A DNA stretch of 56,415 nucleotides from CAYZJK01 sp964479125 (GTDB taxonomy: Bacteria > Patescibacteriota > Saccharimonadia > Saccharimonadales > Saccharimonadaceae): NCBI GenBank assembly GCA_964479125.1, contig CAYZJK010000002.1:1-56415 (forward strand), in the 5' to 3' direction. Positions 42,073-50,955 of the stretch are shown in pieces. Numbering within the stretch: position 1 is the first letter of the stretch; each line of letters starts with the position of its first letter. Under the pieces are notes generated by a model, which saw nothing but the letters and a program-made list of their open reading frames with translations, ran no database searches and was not told the DNA's origin. The position numbers and the translations under genes are program-made.

Positions 42073-42996
42073 ATGCCACCTAAAAAAGTAGTTCAAGCAA
42101 TATCTTCCTTCGAAAAAGATCCTTTATTGAAAGAAAAGCGCGAGAAGGCGCCAGATTTAACTGAAGTAGAAATTCAGAGGCGTAACGAGGAATACAACGA
42201 CGCCTTATATAATAATTTAGGTTCAAGCTTCAGTTCAAAGGATGTTAATAATATCAGTGAGAGTCCTGAGGCTAAGATTAAAGAGCTAGCTAATGATGGT
42301 CACTTAGAAAACTTCCACACGAAGATTGCTAATGAGACCGAAGATATTTATCAATCAGTGCTTAGTCGATTATCCGCAGAGGGTATGCCTGAGGCAGCTA
42401 TTAATGACTCGAGTAGGATTAATATTCGTAAGCGCGTTTTAGCGGAAGTTGACCGTATTGCAGTTTCGAAACAAGAGTCTTTGAATGACGATACGGTAGG
42501 TGGTCGGATTCTTAGTGATGAAGCTAGGAATAAAGTCGAGAATGCTGTAGTTGGTGAAGAGCTGATAAAGTTTAGGTACGATTCACCAGGTGAAGCTCTT
42601 GGTAGTTTTTCAGTAGAGACACTGCGAGAAATGGATGCACATGCTCCTGATGAGGCACCTGAACTTAGAGGTAATGAAGACCTGTCTTTGTTAGGTGGAG
42701 CTCTCGAAAACTCTAGCGGTGCTAATAGTGTTCAGGAGGAAGTTAAAGAAATTATCACAGAACAGGTAGAGTTAGATTCCGAAATTAACGATGCACCTGA
42801 AGTCGACGAAGCGAGACAGGAGGTCTTAGATCTGTTTGAACAGAACGGCGGTGATTTGGATGAGGTCAAAGCTGAGGTTCATCAGGAGGTAGGTAATGAC
42901 CTTAAGGAGTCAGCCGAGCAGTTGGATCGGGAAATGATATCAGCTAATATATCAGAGCAGGCGAGTGCCGCTCTCAATCAAACTCAGGTACGTTAA
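42073..42996 (+). CDS. Acidic helical protein of unknown function
   Basis: 307 aa, family not recognised. Very acidic, with predicted long helices and coiled-coil-like stretches (QEEVKEIITEQVELDSEI, RQEVLDLFEQNGGDLDEVKAEVHQEV). No cysteine, no membrane segment or signal. It shows no Shine-Dalgarno sequence before the ATG. Located after the metallopeptidase gene, of which it could be a substrate or partner; nothing direct supports this. Confidence 0.6.
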   Translation: MPPKKVVQAISSFEKDPLLKEKREKAPDLTEVEIQRRNEEYNDALYNNLGSSFSSKDVNNISESPEAKIKELANDGHLENFHTKIANETEDIYQSVLSRLSAEGMPEAAINDSSRINIRKRVLAEVDRIAVSKQESLNDDTVGGRILSDEARNKVENAVVGEELIKFRYDSPGEALGSFSVETLREMDAHAPDEAPELRGNEDLSLLGGALENSSGANSVQEEVKEIITEQVELDSEINDAPEVDEARQEVLDLFEQNGGDLDEVKAEVHQEVGNDLKESAEQLDREMISANISEQASAALNQTQVR

Positions 42997-43048
42997 CCAA
43001 CGTCTATATTCTCATCTGTTAGGCCTTGCAATAATCTCAGTAGGAGGG

Positions 43049-43054
43049 TATACT
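43049..43054 (+). promoter_or_regulatory. -10 box of rpsO, leaderless type
   Basis: TATACT, 7 nt, ATG at 43062. A leaderless rpsO has no room for the S15 autoregulatory leader known in other bacteria. Confidence 0.55.
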
Positions 43055-43061
43055 AGCCCAG

Positions 43062-43328
43062 ATGATTACCAAAGAGAATAAAGAGAAAGCGATTGCTTTG
43101 ACTCAGGTCAACAAGAATGATGTCGGTAGCCCACAGGCTCAGGTATCAATCTTAACGGCTCGTATCAAAGAAGTTACAGAGCATCTTAAGGTCAATAAGC
43201 ATGACTTTATGGCTCGTCGCGGCTTGGTTCAAATGGTAGGTAAGCGAAAGCGCCTTCTTAAGTACCTTGAGCGTAACGACTTTGAAAGCTACAAGGCAAC
43301 GTTAAACAAACTAGGTCTCCGTAAATAA
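43062..43328 (+). CDS. rpsO: 30S ribosomal protein S15
   Basis: 88 aa, the standard length. It binds 16S rRNA helix 22 early in small-subunit assembly. Recognised by GSPQAQVSILTARIKEVTEHL, NKHDFMARRGLVQMVGKRKRLL and YLERNDFESYKA. It stands in the conserved rpsO-pnp order. The stop codon lies inside its terminator hairpin. Confidence 0.97.
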   Translation: MITKENKEKAIALTQVNKNDVGSPQAQVSILTARIKEVTEHLKVNKHDFMARRGLVQMVGKRKRLLKYLERNDFESYKATLNKLGLRK

Positions 43329-43345
43329 TACGGGGCCTATTTTTT
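43313..43345 (+). terminator. rpsO terminator
   Basis: AGGTCTCCGT pairs with ACGGGGCCT (one bulge, two G-U) and is followed by six T. It overlaps the rpsO stop. A second small hairpin CCGCAC / GTGCGG (43348-43365) follows. Confidence 0.75.
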
Positions 43346-43375
43346 ATCCGCACATAATGGTGCGGCAATATTTGT

Positions 43376-43381
43376 TATAAT
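43376..43381 (+). promoter_or_regulatory. -10 box of pnp
   Basis: TATAAT about 98 nt before the pnp ATG; transcription would start near 43388 and give a 90-nt leader. Confidence 0.5.
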
Positions 43382-43400
43382 AGATATAACATTAATTGGA

Positions 43401-43460
43401 GGTGGAAGGTGATAGATGAGAACGATTAACTACTATCGTTTACACCTGTTACTTTCTACC
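43401..43460 (+). promoter_or_regulatory. pnp: Long stem-loop in the pnp leader
   Basis: Two 26-nt arms (43401-43426 and 43435-43460) pair almost completely, with several G-U and only two mismatches, around an 8-nt loop. It ends 7 nt before AAAGGAG, the SD. In Escherichia coli a similar long pnp leader stem is cut by RNase III and PNPase to autoregulate pnp. Confidence 0.7.
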
Positions 43461-43479
43461 TAATTAAAAGGAGACTCAA

Positions 43480-45600
43480 ATGAGTAAAGTTATTAATCCA
43501 AGAGGAAAAGAGATTATATCTGTCACTAAAGAATTTTGTGGCAAGCCTCTAACTCTTGAAGTAAATAGAATGGGCTTTAGGTCTACTGCCAGCGTACTAG
43601 TTAAGTACGGTGAAACAGTAGTGCTTGGTACTGTTCAAATCAGCAATAAAACACTTGATATGGATTACTTCCCGCTATCGGTTGATTACGAAGAAAAGTT
43701 CTATGCAAGTGGTAAAATTTCTTCTTCAAGGTTTATTAAGAGGGAAGGTCGTCCAAGTGATGAGGCGATTTTAATTGGCCGAATTATTGACCGACCAATT
43801 CGACCGCTATTCCCTAAGGGGTATCGACAAGAAGTTCAGGTGGTAGCAACTGTTCTATCTATGGATCCAGAGTTCCGTCCAGATATGGTGGCTATGATCG
43901 CAGCTTCAAGCGCACTAACTCTTAGCGGTGCGCCATTTGATGGTCCAGTAGCAGGACTACGAGTTGGGCGAGTAGATGGTGAGTTTAGGGCGTTTCTAAA
44001 CACTGAAGAGCGAGAGAAGAGTGATCTTGATCTGGTGGTAGCCGGCATTGAAAGCGGTATCACTATGGTTGAGGCGGCTGCCAATGAAGTATCTGAGGAC
44101 ACAGTTGTAGAAGGTCTTGCTTGGGCTCACGAGCAAATGCAGCCAGCAATTGAACTACAAAAAGAGTTGCGCGACATTATTCAGCCGGTCGCTCAGTCTT
44201 ACAGCCTGCAGCTTCCAATCGAGTCAATTGCCGAAGAGGCAGCTGCTTGGACAGAGGGTCGCTTAGGAGTAAATATCCGTAAGCCATATCCTTACTACAA
44301 CGATGCTGTACAAGAGCTTCGAGATCAGTTCCATGTTGATATGGCCGATAAGTATGGTGAAGAGTACGCTAGTATGCGTGAAGATTACGATAACGCCTTT
44401 ACTTCTGTTGTTCAGAAGGATGCAAGGCGCGGTATCGTCGAAGAGAACGTCCGGCCTGATGGTCGAGCCCTAGATGAGGTGCGACAGCTATCAAGTGATG
44501 TTGGTATATTGCCACGTGCTCACGGATCAAGCTTGTTTACACGTGGTGTAACTCAAGCTCTAAACGTAGTTACTCTTGCTCCACTTAGCCTAGCTCAATT
44601 AGTTGACACTATGGAGGTGACAGACGGACTTAGGCGCTATATGCACCACTACAACGCTCCAGGATGGACCGTAGGAGAGGTTAAGCGACTCGGGTCACCT
44701 GGTCGACGTGAAATTGGGCATGGCTATCTCGCTGAGAGGGCAATTGCTCCAGTGCTGCCTAGTGAAGAGGATTTCCCGTACGCAATCCGAAGTGTGACCG
44801 AGATTATGAGTCAGAATGGTTCAACTTCAATGGCGGCTACTTGTTCAAGCTGTCTAGCTCTTATGGATGCGGGTGTGCCACTTAAGCGGCCAGTTTCAGG
44901 TATTGCTATGGGTCTAATGATGGATGGTGGCACACCATATGTATTAACTGATATTGCAGACGCTGAAGACTTTGCTGGTGATATGGACTTCAAGATTGCT
45001 GGTACCGAAGAGGGTATTACAGCTATCCAGATGGACATGAAAGTACACGGACTTCCAGTTGAAGTTCTACGCGAAGCAATCTCAAAGGCTAAGGCTGGTC
45101 GAATGACTATCCTTGAGCACATGATCGAAACTATTTCTGAGCCTCGCAATGAGATTAGTAAATATGCTCCTCAAATTGAGAAGATTATGATCAACCCAGA
45201 TAAGATCGGTGCAGTTATCGGCAAGGGTGGTGAGATGATTAACAAGATCACCTCAGAGACTGGTGCTCAGGTAGACATTCGAGATGATGGTTTGATTACT
45301 GTTTCTGCGACAGACTTTGATAAGATTACAGATGCCCTAAACTGGATTCGCGGCCTTACCGAAGAGCCTGAAGTTGGTAAGATTTACCGAGGAAGGGTTG
45401 CAAGTATTAAAGACTTCGGTGCGTTCGTAACTATCCTGCCTGGAATCGATGGAATGGTTCACATCTCTCAACTTTCAGATGAGAGGGTGGAGAAGGTGAC
45501 TGATGTTCTAAGTGAAGGCCAGGAAGTAGACGTAAAGCTGGTTGGGATTGATGAGCGCGGCCGACTAAGCCTAAGTATTAAGCAAATAAACGACAAATAA
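43480..45600 (+). CDS. pnp: Polyribonucleotide nucleotidyltransferase (PNPase)
   Basis: 706 aa, full length. It degrades RNA 3'-5' with phosphate. Two RNase PH-like domains (first one at FYASGKISSSRFIKREGRPSDE, second at RPDGRALDEVRQLSSDVGIL and HGSSLFTRGVTQAL), helical linker, then KH (INPDKIGAVIGKGGEMINKI) and S1 (GRVASIKDFGAFVTILPGIDGMVHISQL) RNA-binding domains. Follows rpsO as in most bacteria. Its leader carries a long stem-loop suggesting autoregulation. Confidence 0.97.
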   Translation: MSKVINPRGKEIISVTKEFCGKPLTLEVNRMGFRSTASVLVKYGETVVLGTVQISNKTLDMDYFPLSVDYEEKFYASGKISSSRFIKREGRPSDEAILIGRIIDRPIRPLFPKGYRQEVQVVATVLSMDPEFRPDMVAMIAASSALTLSGAPFDGPVAGLRVGRVDGEFRAFLNTEEREKSDLDLVVAGIESGITMVEAAANEVSEDTVVEGLAWAHEQMQPAIELQKELRDIIQPVAQSYSLQLPIESIAEEAAAWTEGRLGVNIRKPYPYYNDAVQELRDQFHVDMADKYGEEYASMREDYDNAFTSVVQKDARRGIVEENVRPDGRALDEVRQLSSDVGILPRAHGSSLFTRGVTQALNVVTLAPLSLAQLVDTMEVTDGLRRYMHHYNAPGWTVGEVKRLGSPGRREIGHGYLAERAIAPVLPSEEDFPYAIRSVTEIMSQNGSTSMAATCSSCLALMDAGVPLKRPVSGIAMGLMMDGGTPYVLTDIADAEDFAGDMDFKIAGTEEGITAIQMDMKVHGLPVEVLREAISKAKAGRMTILEHMIETISEPRNEISKYAPQIEKIMINPDKIGAVIGKGGEMINKITSETGAQVDIRDDGLITVSATDFDKITDALNWIRGLTEEPEVGKIYRGRVASIKDFGAFVTILPGIDGMVHISQLSDERVEKVTDVLSEGQEVDVKLVGIDERGRLSLSIKQINDK

Positions 45601-45604
45601 ATAG

Positions 45605-46180
45605 ATGGATAAGCAGCAGTTACTCGACACTCTAGCTAGAGGAATTGAGTCAGATCAGCTGCTTAGTGAGCTAAGAGAGTCCGCCACTCAAATAGTAAGA
45701 GGGGCGGGCTCTTTTAATGCAAAAGTTTTGTTCATAGGCGAGGCGCCCGGTAAGAAAGAGGATGAGACTGGTCAGCCATTTGTAGGTGCGAGTGGTAAGA
45801 TTTTAGATCAGGGCTTAGAGGCAGCAGGTTTGAGTAGGGATGAGGTATATATTACCAATATAGTTAAATACCGGCCTTTAAATAATAGAGACCCTTCTAA
45901 ACAGGAGAAGAGCACTTCGTGGCCATACTTACTAAGAGAAATAGAAATTATTCAGCCAAAGATTATCGCTCCGCTCGGCAGACATAGCTTGTCTATTGTC
46001 CTACCTGACGCGAAAATCGGTCAAGATCATGGCAGGCCAATTAACGTAACTCTGAGCGGAAGAGATTATACTGTCGTGCCTCTATATCATCCGGCGGCAA
46101 CTATCTATAACCGAACACTGAGAGAATCTTTCTTTACCGACCTAGTTAACCTAGGTAAGATACTCGAGTCATTAAATTGA
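45605..46180 (+). CDS. Uracil-DNA glycosylase family 4/5-like protein without cysteines
   Basis: 191 aa. Catalytic pieces are present: VLFIGEAPGKKEDETGQPFVG (motif 1), YITNIVKYRPLNNRDP and the late HPAATIYN (motif 2). Family 4 enzymes hold a 4Fe-4S cluster with four cysteines; here there is no cysteine at all (Tyr and Trp/Ser replace the positions in VKYRP and the downstream segment). It should still remove uracil from DNA. It starts 4 bp after pnp, so it is in the pnp operon. Confidence 0.85.
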   Translation: MDKQQLLDTLARGIESDQLLSELRESATQIVRGAGSFNAKVLFIGEAPGKKEDETGQPFVGASGKILDQGLEAAGLSRDEVYITNIVKYRPLNNRDPSKQEKSTSWPYLLREIEIIQPKIIAPLGRHSLSIVLPDAKIGQDHGRPINVTLSGRDYTVVPLYHPAATIYNRTLRESFFTDLVNLGKILESLN

Positions 46181-46205
46181 CCATCCATAGATAAGTTGCT
46201 ATAAT
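46177..46205 (+). promoter_or_regulatory. Promoter of the RNase J gene
   Basis: TTGACC (46177-46182), 17-bp spacer, TATAAT (46200-46205). Leader of about 90 nt with a bulged hairpin AGGTAT / ATACCT (46217-46242). Confidence 0.6.
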
Positions 46206-46304
46206 GAGAGAACTTCAAGGTATATTCAATTAACCGAATACCTCTATCTCGACAATAAATTTTGATAAGGTATCATTTACAAAAAAACAAGGAGACATAA
46301 GTCA

Positions 46305-48440
46305 ATGGGTCAAAGAAGACTCTCAGAAACTCAAGCGGATGACTTGAGTAAGCGGCCGCAGAATAATCAGGCCAAGAAGAAATCAAACATCGCTGCTTTA
46401 AATAACACTAATACTCGAAAGGGTGAGGTGTTTCGAGCTCAGCGACGTGTATCAGAGAATGTGAACGCCCGTGCTAGTCAGCACATGGTAGATATTCCTG
46501 TGAATAAATCACTCTATAACGGTTACGGCGGTAAGCAGTTTAGCCTTGCCGAGTGGCGTCGCCAGCCTAAAACTAAGGCTCCACACCTAAAGGTTATTCC
46601 AATCGGTGGACTTGGTGAAATGGGTATTGGTAAGAATATGATGGCAATCGAATATGATAATGAGATTGTTGTGGTCGACATGGGATTCCTATTCCCTGGT
46701 GCAGATTATCCAGGTATCAACTACATCACACCTGACATTACTTACTTACTTGAGAATAAGCACAAGATTAGGGCGCACGTCTTTACACACGGACACCTAG
46801 ATCACATCGGATCATTTAGGCACTTTATTCACCAGATTCCAGCTCCAGTTTACGCATCACAGTTTACTACTAGTATGCTGAAGCGAAATATGGAAGAGAG
46901 TAGTACCGGTTTTGAGCCTGAGTATAACGTCATGGATCCAAACGCGCACGAGATTGTTCGAGTGGGTGACCACTTTACCATTGAGCTGGTACGGGTTAAC
47001 CACTCGATTCCAGATTCAACTGCTGTAGTTATCCGTACTCCAGTTGGCGTACTTGTTAACACTGGTGACTGGCGCTTCGAAGAGGAGCCGCTAGATGGTC
47101 AGAAGTTTGACCTAGAGCGACTAACCGAGATTTCGGCTAAGGAAGGTATTACTCTTCTAATGAATGAGAGTACCAACTGTGAAAGCGAAGGTACTCATAC
47201 TCACGGCGAGCCTGAGATTCAGGAAAGTATTTCTCAAATCATGGATAAGTTTGAGAATAATCGTCTAATTATTAGCTGTTTTAGTTCTCAGATTCACCGT
47301 ATTCAGGGAATTCTAGAGCAGGCTAAGAAGAATAACCGTAAGGTAGCCTTTGCTGGATACAGTATGATTCAGAACATCGAAGTTGCTCTTAGGGCGGGCG
47401 TTATCAAGGTTCCTAAAGACGTTATTGTAAAGATGGAAGACCTAGTTAAATATCCTGACGGACAGTTTGCAATTATCTGTACTGGTTCACAGGGTGAATT
47501 CAATGCGGTCCTTAACCGAATGGCTACTGGCGCTCACCGACACGTTAAGATTAAGAACACTGACGTAGTGGTATTTAGCTCAAATGCTATTCCAGGCAAC
47601 GAGAAGTATGTTGTGCGAACAGTTGACGGCTTGATGCGTGAAGGTTCAACTGTTATCCAGAACGGCAAGACTCACTTAACTGGTGTTGGTCCGCTACACG
47701 TTTCAGGTCACGGTTATTATGATGATCACGTTAAGCTAATTAACGCCTTAAATCCTACTTACTACATGCCTATTCACGGTGAATTCCACATGCTCGTGCA
47801 TAACGCAGGATTAGCCGAAAAGGAGTGTGCAATTCCTAGGGATAATATTTTTGTCTGTGACCCAGGTGATGTCATTGAGATAACTAATGATAGCGCACGC
47901 AAGAACGGACGTATTCAAGTTGGTGGTGTAATGTATGACGATAGTGGCTCAGTGGTTAGTGAGGTAGTCCTTAAGGATCGAATTCACATGAGCAACGAAG
48001 GTATCTTCGTAGTTGTGTTAACTATGCAGCGAGGATCTGGTCGATTACTAACTAGCCCAGACATTATTAGCCGAGGATTTATCTATCTTCGAGACTCAGA
48101 AGAGCTTATGAACTTGATTCGTCAGTATCTAAAGCAGAAAATGTCTCGTGTTAATTCAGGTAAGAAGCTGGACGTTGATGTACTTAAGAAAGAGATTAAG
48201 GACGAGGTGGGGCATCTATTATACGATCAAACCAGGCGGACGCCGATCGTTATCCCAGTAATTAACGAAATTGGCGGTGGATCTCAGAATCGTTCAACAG
48301 GTAAGACCGCTAATAATTCTGGTAAAGCAAACAAAGATGGTGAATTCAAGAAACCAGCTCCAAAGAAGTTCCCAGCTAAGCAGTATCCTGACACTGAAGT
48401 GGCAGAGCCTAAAGTTAAGCCACACGGCCGAGCATACTAA
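46305..48440 (+). CDS. rnj: Ribonuclease J
   Basis: 711 aa, longer than the usual 555 because of an N-terminal basic extension of about 95 residues and a C-terminal tail of 50-60. It is a metallo-beta-lactamase-fold RNase (5'-3' exo and endo). Metal motifs: FTHGHLDHIGS (motif 2; Leu replaces the usual Glu before Asp-His), later NHSIPDS, NTGDWRFEE and, in the beta-CASP part, SGHGYYDDH and PIHGEF. It likely works with PNPase and oligoribonuclease in RNA decay. SD AAGGAG. Confidence 0.93.
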   Translation: MGQRRLSETQADDLSKRPQNNQAKKKSNIAALNNTNTRKGEVFRAQRRVSENVNARASQHMVDIPVNKSLYNGYGGKQFSLAEWRRQPKTKAPHLKVIPIGGLGEMGIGKNMMAIEYDNEIVVVDMGFLFPGADYPGINYITPDITYLLENKHKIRAHVFTHGHLDHIGSFRHFIHQIPAPVYASQFTTSMLKRNMEESSTGFEPEYNVMDPNAHEIVRVGDHFTIELVRVNHSIPDSTAVVIRTPVGVLVNTGDWRFEEEPLDGQKFDLERLTEISAKEGITLLMNESTNCESEGTHTHGEPEIQESISQIMDKFENNRLIISCFSSQIHRIQGILEQAKKNNRKVAFAGYSMIQNIEVALRAGVIKVPKDVIVKMEDLVKYPDGQFAIICTGSQGEFNAVLNRMATGAHRHVKIKNTDVVVFSSNAIPGNEKYVVRTVDGLMREGSTVIQNGKTHLTGVGPLHVSGHGYYDDHVKLINALNPTYYMPIHGEFHMLVHNAGLAEKECAIPRDNIFVCDPGDVIEITNDSARKNGRIQVGGVMYDDSGSVVSEVVLKDRIHMSNEGIFVVVLTMQRGSGRLLTSPDIISRGFIYLRDSEELMNLIRQYLKQKMSRVNSGKKLDVDVLKKEIKDEVGHLLYDQTRRTPIVIPVINEIGGGSQNRSTGKTANNSGKANKDGEFKKPAPKKFPAKQYPDTEVAEPKVKPHGRAY

Positions 48441-48520
48441 CCTCTTACGATAAGCATAAGTGCCTTGCAAAATGTGGTATTTATTGCTATAATATAGCTT
48501 ATTAATCTTCGTCTGAAGAG

Positions 48521-48526
48521 TATAAT
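48521..48526 (+). promoter_or_regulatory. -10 box of ftsK, leaderless type
   Basis: TATAAT, eight nt (AAAAATCT), ATG at 48535. Confidence 0.5.
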
Positions 48527-48534
48527 AAAAATCT

Positions 48535-50826
48535 ATGGCAGCTAAAAAACGAAAACCAGCAAAGAAAAACTCCCGCAGTAAAAAGCAGCAGAAGCCAGAG
48601 CATCGTCTTCCTGCCGGCTTTTGGGCTCAAACCGGAGCGGTAGTATTACTGTTAATCGCTATTTTACAGGTAGTGACTTGGTTTGATGCGGGTGGCCCAG
48701 TTCTTGATTGGATACACGCACGAGCACTCACTTTAATAGGGTGGGCTGCTTTTGCGTTGCCGCCAATCTTTATCTTCTGTGCAGTAGAGATATTTAAGCA
48801 AGAAGAAAATAAAGTACCGCTTGTTACTAAGATCGGTTCATTCTTAACAGTTATTTGGCTGTCAGGTCTGTTTGGACTTATGGAAGACAGGCGGGGCAAC
48901 CCAACCGGAGGATGGTTAGGTGAGTTACTTAATAACTCAGTTATGCTGCCTCTGGTTAGTAGCTCAGTAGCAGTTCTGATTTACGCCGTCTTAATCTTCC
49001 TAAGTATCCTAGCTATCGTAAGGGCTGCTCCTAATGACATCATTAAGCGCATTGTTGAGTGGAGTCAGTCTAACCTTAAGGAAGAAGAACGTAGTAATAA
49101 GAAGACAGCTGATAAGTTAGCTAAGGAGGAGTCTCCAAAGAAAACTCCACTGCTTAAATTTGGCGGAGGGCCTGATAAGCCTGAGAAGACAACTGAAGTC
49201 GATGGTGGATTCAAAATTGACAAAGGTGTGCCTATCGAGGGTGACGACAAGGTTGAGAAAAAGAAGAAGCCAGGGCGATCTAGCTTCCAGGGGACAGTTG
49301 AGTCTGATCCAGTAGCCGAATCGGCCCCTGCTTTAGTGTCAGTTTCAAATCCAGACTGGGTTGCTCCTAGTCTTGATATTCTAGAGAAAAAGCAGTCCCC
49401 GGCTAATACAGGTGACATTAATGATAATGCGCAAACTATTAAACAGACCCTATCTGAATTTAATATTGAAGCAGAGATGGAGTCAGCTAATATCGGACCA
49501 AAGGTAACTCAGTATAAGCTTCGACCACCAAGTGGTGTCCGACTTTCACGTATTAGCGCTCTAGAGCCAAACATCGCTCTTAACTTGGGTGCTACCAGTA
49601 TTCGTATTGAAGCTCCAATCCCTGGTCAAAAGGCTGTTGGTATTGAAGTGCCTAACCTTAAGGCAGCTGATGTCCGTCTATATGGAGTCTTAACTTCGCC
49701 TAAATGGAAGTCTTCTAAGGAACCTCTTACCTTCGCTATTGGAAAAGATATATCTGGCGAGCCGGTAGTAGGCGAGCTTAATAAAATGCCTCACCTGCTG
49801 ATTGCAGGTCAGACCGGATCTGGTAAGTCGGTGATGATTAACACGCTTCTATCAAGTCTTTTATATCGCAATAGCCCTAGTGAGATGAAGCTAATTCTGG
49901 TTGACCCTAAGCAGGTAGAAATGGCTGCTTATGAAGATATCCCACACCTTCTAACTCCAGTTATTAACGAGCCAGAAAAGACGATTAGCGCTCTTAAGTG
50001 GGCGGTTAATGAGATGGAGCGAAGATACAAGCTATTAGCTAGCGAGAAGATTAAAGATATTAAGACCTATAACAAGCACTTGCAGCAACGTGGTCGACGC
50101 ATTAGTGTTGAAGATGATTCTGGACACATGCAAGAGCATGAAGAAGGTGCTATGCCATATATCGTAATCGTTATTGACGAGTTAGCTGACTTGATGATGG
50201 TGGCGGCTCGTGATGTTGAAGGACTTATTGTACGTCTAGCTCAGAAGGCGCGTGCAGTTGGTATCCACCTGGTGCTTGCTACTCAGCGACCGAGTGTTAA
50301 CGTTATTACCGGTCTGATTAAGGCTAACGTTCCAGCTCGTATCGCCTTTACGGTGGCCTCTCAGGTAGACTCACGAACGATTCTAGATATGGCTGGGGCG
50401 GAAAAGCTACTGGGACAAGGTGATATGCTTATGAAAACTGCTCAAATGGCCAAACCTCGCCGTATCCAGGGCGCCTGGGTGACTGATGAAGAAGTTGCTA
50501 AGATTACTAAACATCTGTGTGACCAATCAGCGCCGCAGTACAATGATGAGATTGTATCTCAGCCTGTCCAGATCAATGGTAAGGGTGGAGTAGTGATGGA
50601 CTTTGATAGCGATGGGGAAGGCCTAGATGATGTCTATAAAGACGCTGTAAAGATAGTGGTAGATAGCAAGAAAGCAAGCGCTAGCCTCCTTCAGCGGCGT
50701 TTGAGGATAGGTTATTCAAGAGCATCACGAGTGATGGATCAACTAGAAGAGCAGGGTGTGATCGGCCCAGCTGACGGCGCAAGGCCACGAGAAGTGCTAA
50801 TCAATAGCGTTGATGAATTAGAGTAG
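48535..50826 (+). CDS. ftsK: DNA translocase FtsK
   Basis: 763 aa. It pumps DNA at the septum during chromosome segregation. A basic N-terminus is followed by four transmembrane helices (residues 25-170), a short linker, the alpha/beta motor domain with Walker A IAGQTGSGKSVM and Walker B IVIVIDELADLM, and the C-terminal gamma winged helix (ASASLLQRRLRIGYSRASRVMDQLE) that reads orienting sequences. The linker is shorter than in E. coli. It ends before a strong hairpin. Confidence 0.95.
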   Translation: MAAKKRKPAKKNSRSKKQQKPEHRLPAGFWAQTGAVVLLLIAILQVVTWFDAGGPVLDWIHARALTLIGWAAFALPPIFIFCAVEIFKQEENKVPLVTKIGSFLTVIWLSGLFGLMEDRRGNPTGGWLGELLNNSVMLPLVSSSVAVLIYAVLIFLSILAIVRAAPNDIIKRIVEWSQSNLKEEERSNKKTADKLAKEESPKKTPLLKFGGGPDKPEKTTEVDGGFKIDKGVPIEGDDKVEKKKKPGRSSFQGTVESDPVAESAPALVSVSNPDWVAPSLDILEKKQSPANTGDINDNAQTIKQTLSEFNIEAEMESANIGPKVTQYKLRPPSGVRLSRISALEPNIALNLGATSIRIEAPIPGQKAVGIEVPNLKAADVRLYGVLTSPKWKSSKEPLTFAIGKDISGEPVVGELNKMPHLLIAGQTGSGKSVMINTLLSSLLYRNSPSEMKLILVDPKQVEMAAYEDIPHLLTPVINEPEKTISALKWAVNEMERRYKLLASEKIKDIKTYNKHLQQRGRRISVEDDSGHMQEHEEGAMPYIVIVIDELADLMMVAARDVEGLIVRLAQKARAVGIHLVLATQRPSVNVITGLIKANVPARIAFTVASQVDSRTILDMAGAEKLLGQGDMLMKTAQMAKPRRIQGAWVTDEEVAKITKHLCDQSAPQYNDEIVSQPVQINGKGGVVMDFDSDGEGLDDVYKDAVKIVVDSKKASASLLQRRLRIGYSRASRVMDQLEEQGVIGPADGARPREVLINSVDELE

Positions 50827-50841
50827 TAGCACTTTACTGAC

Positions 50842-50880
50842 TATTTAAGACCCTACCCCCTAGCGGTAGGGTCTTAAATA
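50842..50880 (+). terminator. Hairpin after ftsK
   Basis: TATTTAAGACCCTACC pairs perfectly with GGTAGGGTCTTAAATA (16 bp, 7-nt loop). It lacks a long T run but is very stable and sits between ftsK and the rpsF promoter. Confidence 0.7.
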
Positions 50881-50889
50881 TGCTATGAT
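50881..50889 (+). promoter_or_regulatory. Extended -10 promoter of the rpsF operon
   Basis: TGCTATGAT: an extended -10 (TG-n-TATGAT) directly after the ftsK hairpin; no clear -35. Confidence 0.45.
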
Positions 50890-50909
50890 ATACCCATTAT
50901 TAAAGCTAA

Positions 50910-50951
50910 GCTTACAGGGAGTGTAAGCGTCCGAAAGGATTCCAAGAGGAC
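50910..50951 (+). promoter_or_regulatory. Structured rpsF leader, candidate S6:S18 binding motif
   Basis: GCTTACA-GGGAG-TGTAAGC (50910-50928) is a perfect hairpin; directly after it GTCC (50929-50932) can pair with GGAC (50948-50951), enclosing CCGAAAGGATTCC and the SD AGAGGA. A CCG-containing leader bound by the S6:S18 complex has been described for many bacterial rpsF operons, and this operon encodes both proteins. Confidence 0.45.
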
Positions 50952-50955
50952 ACGT

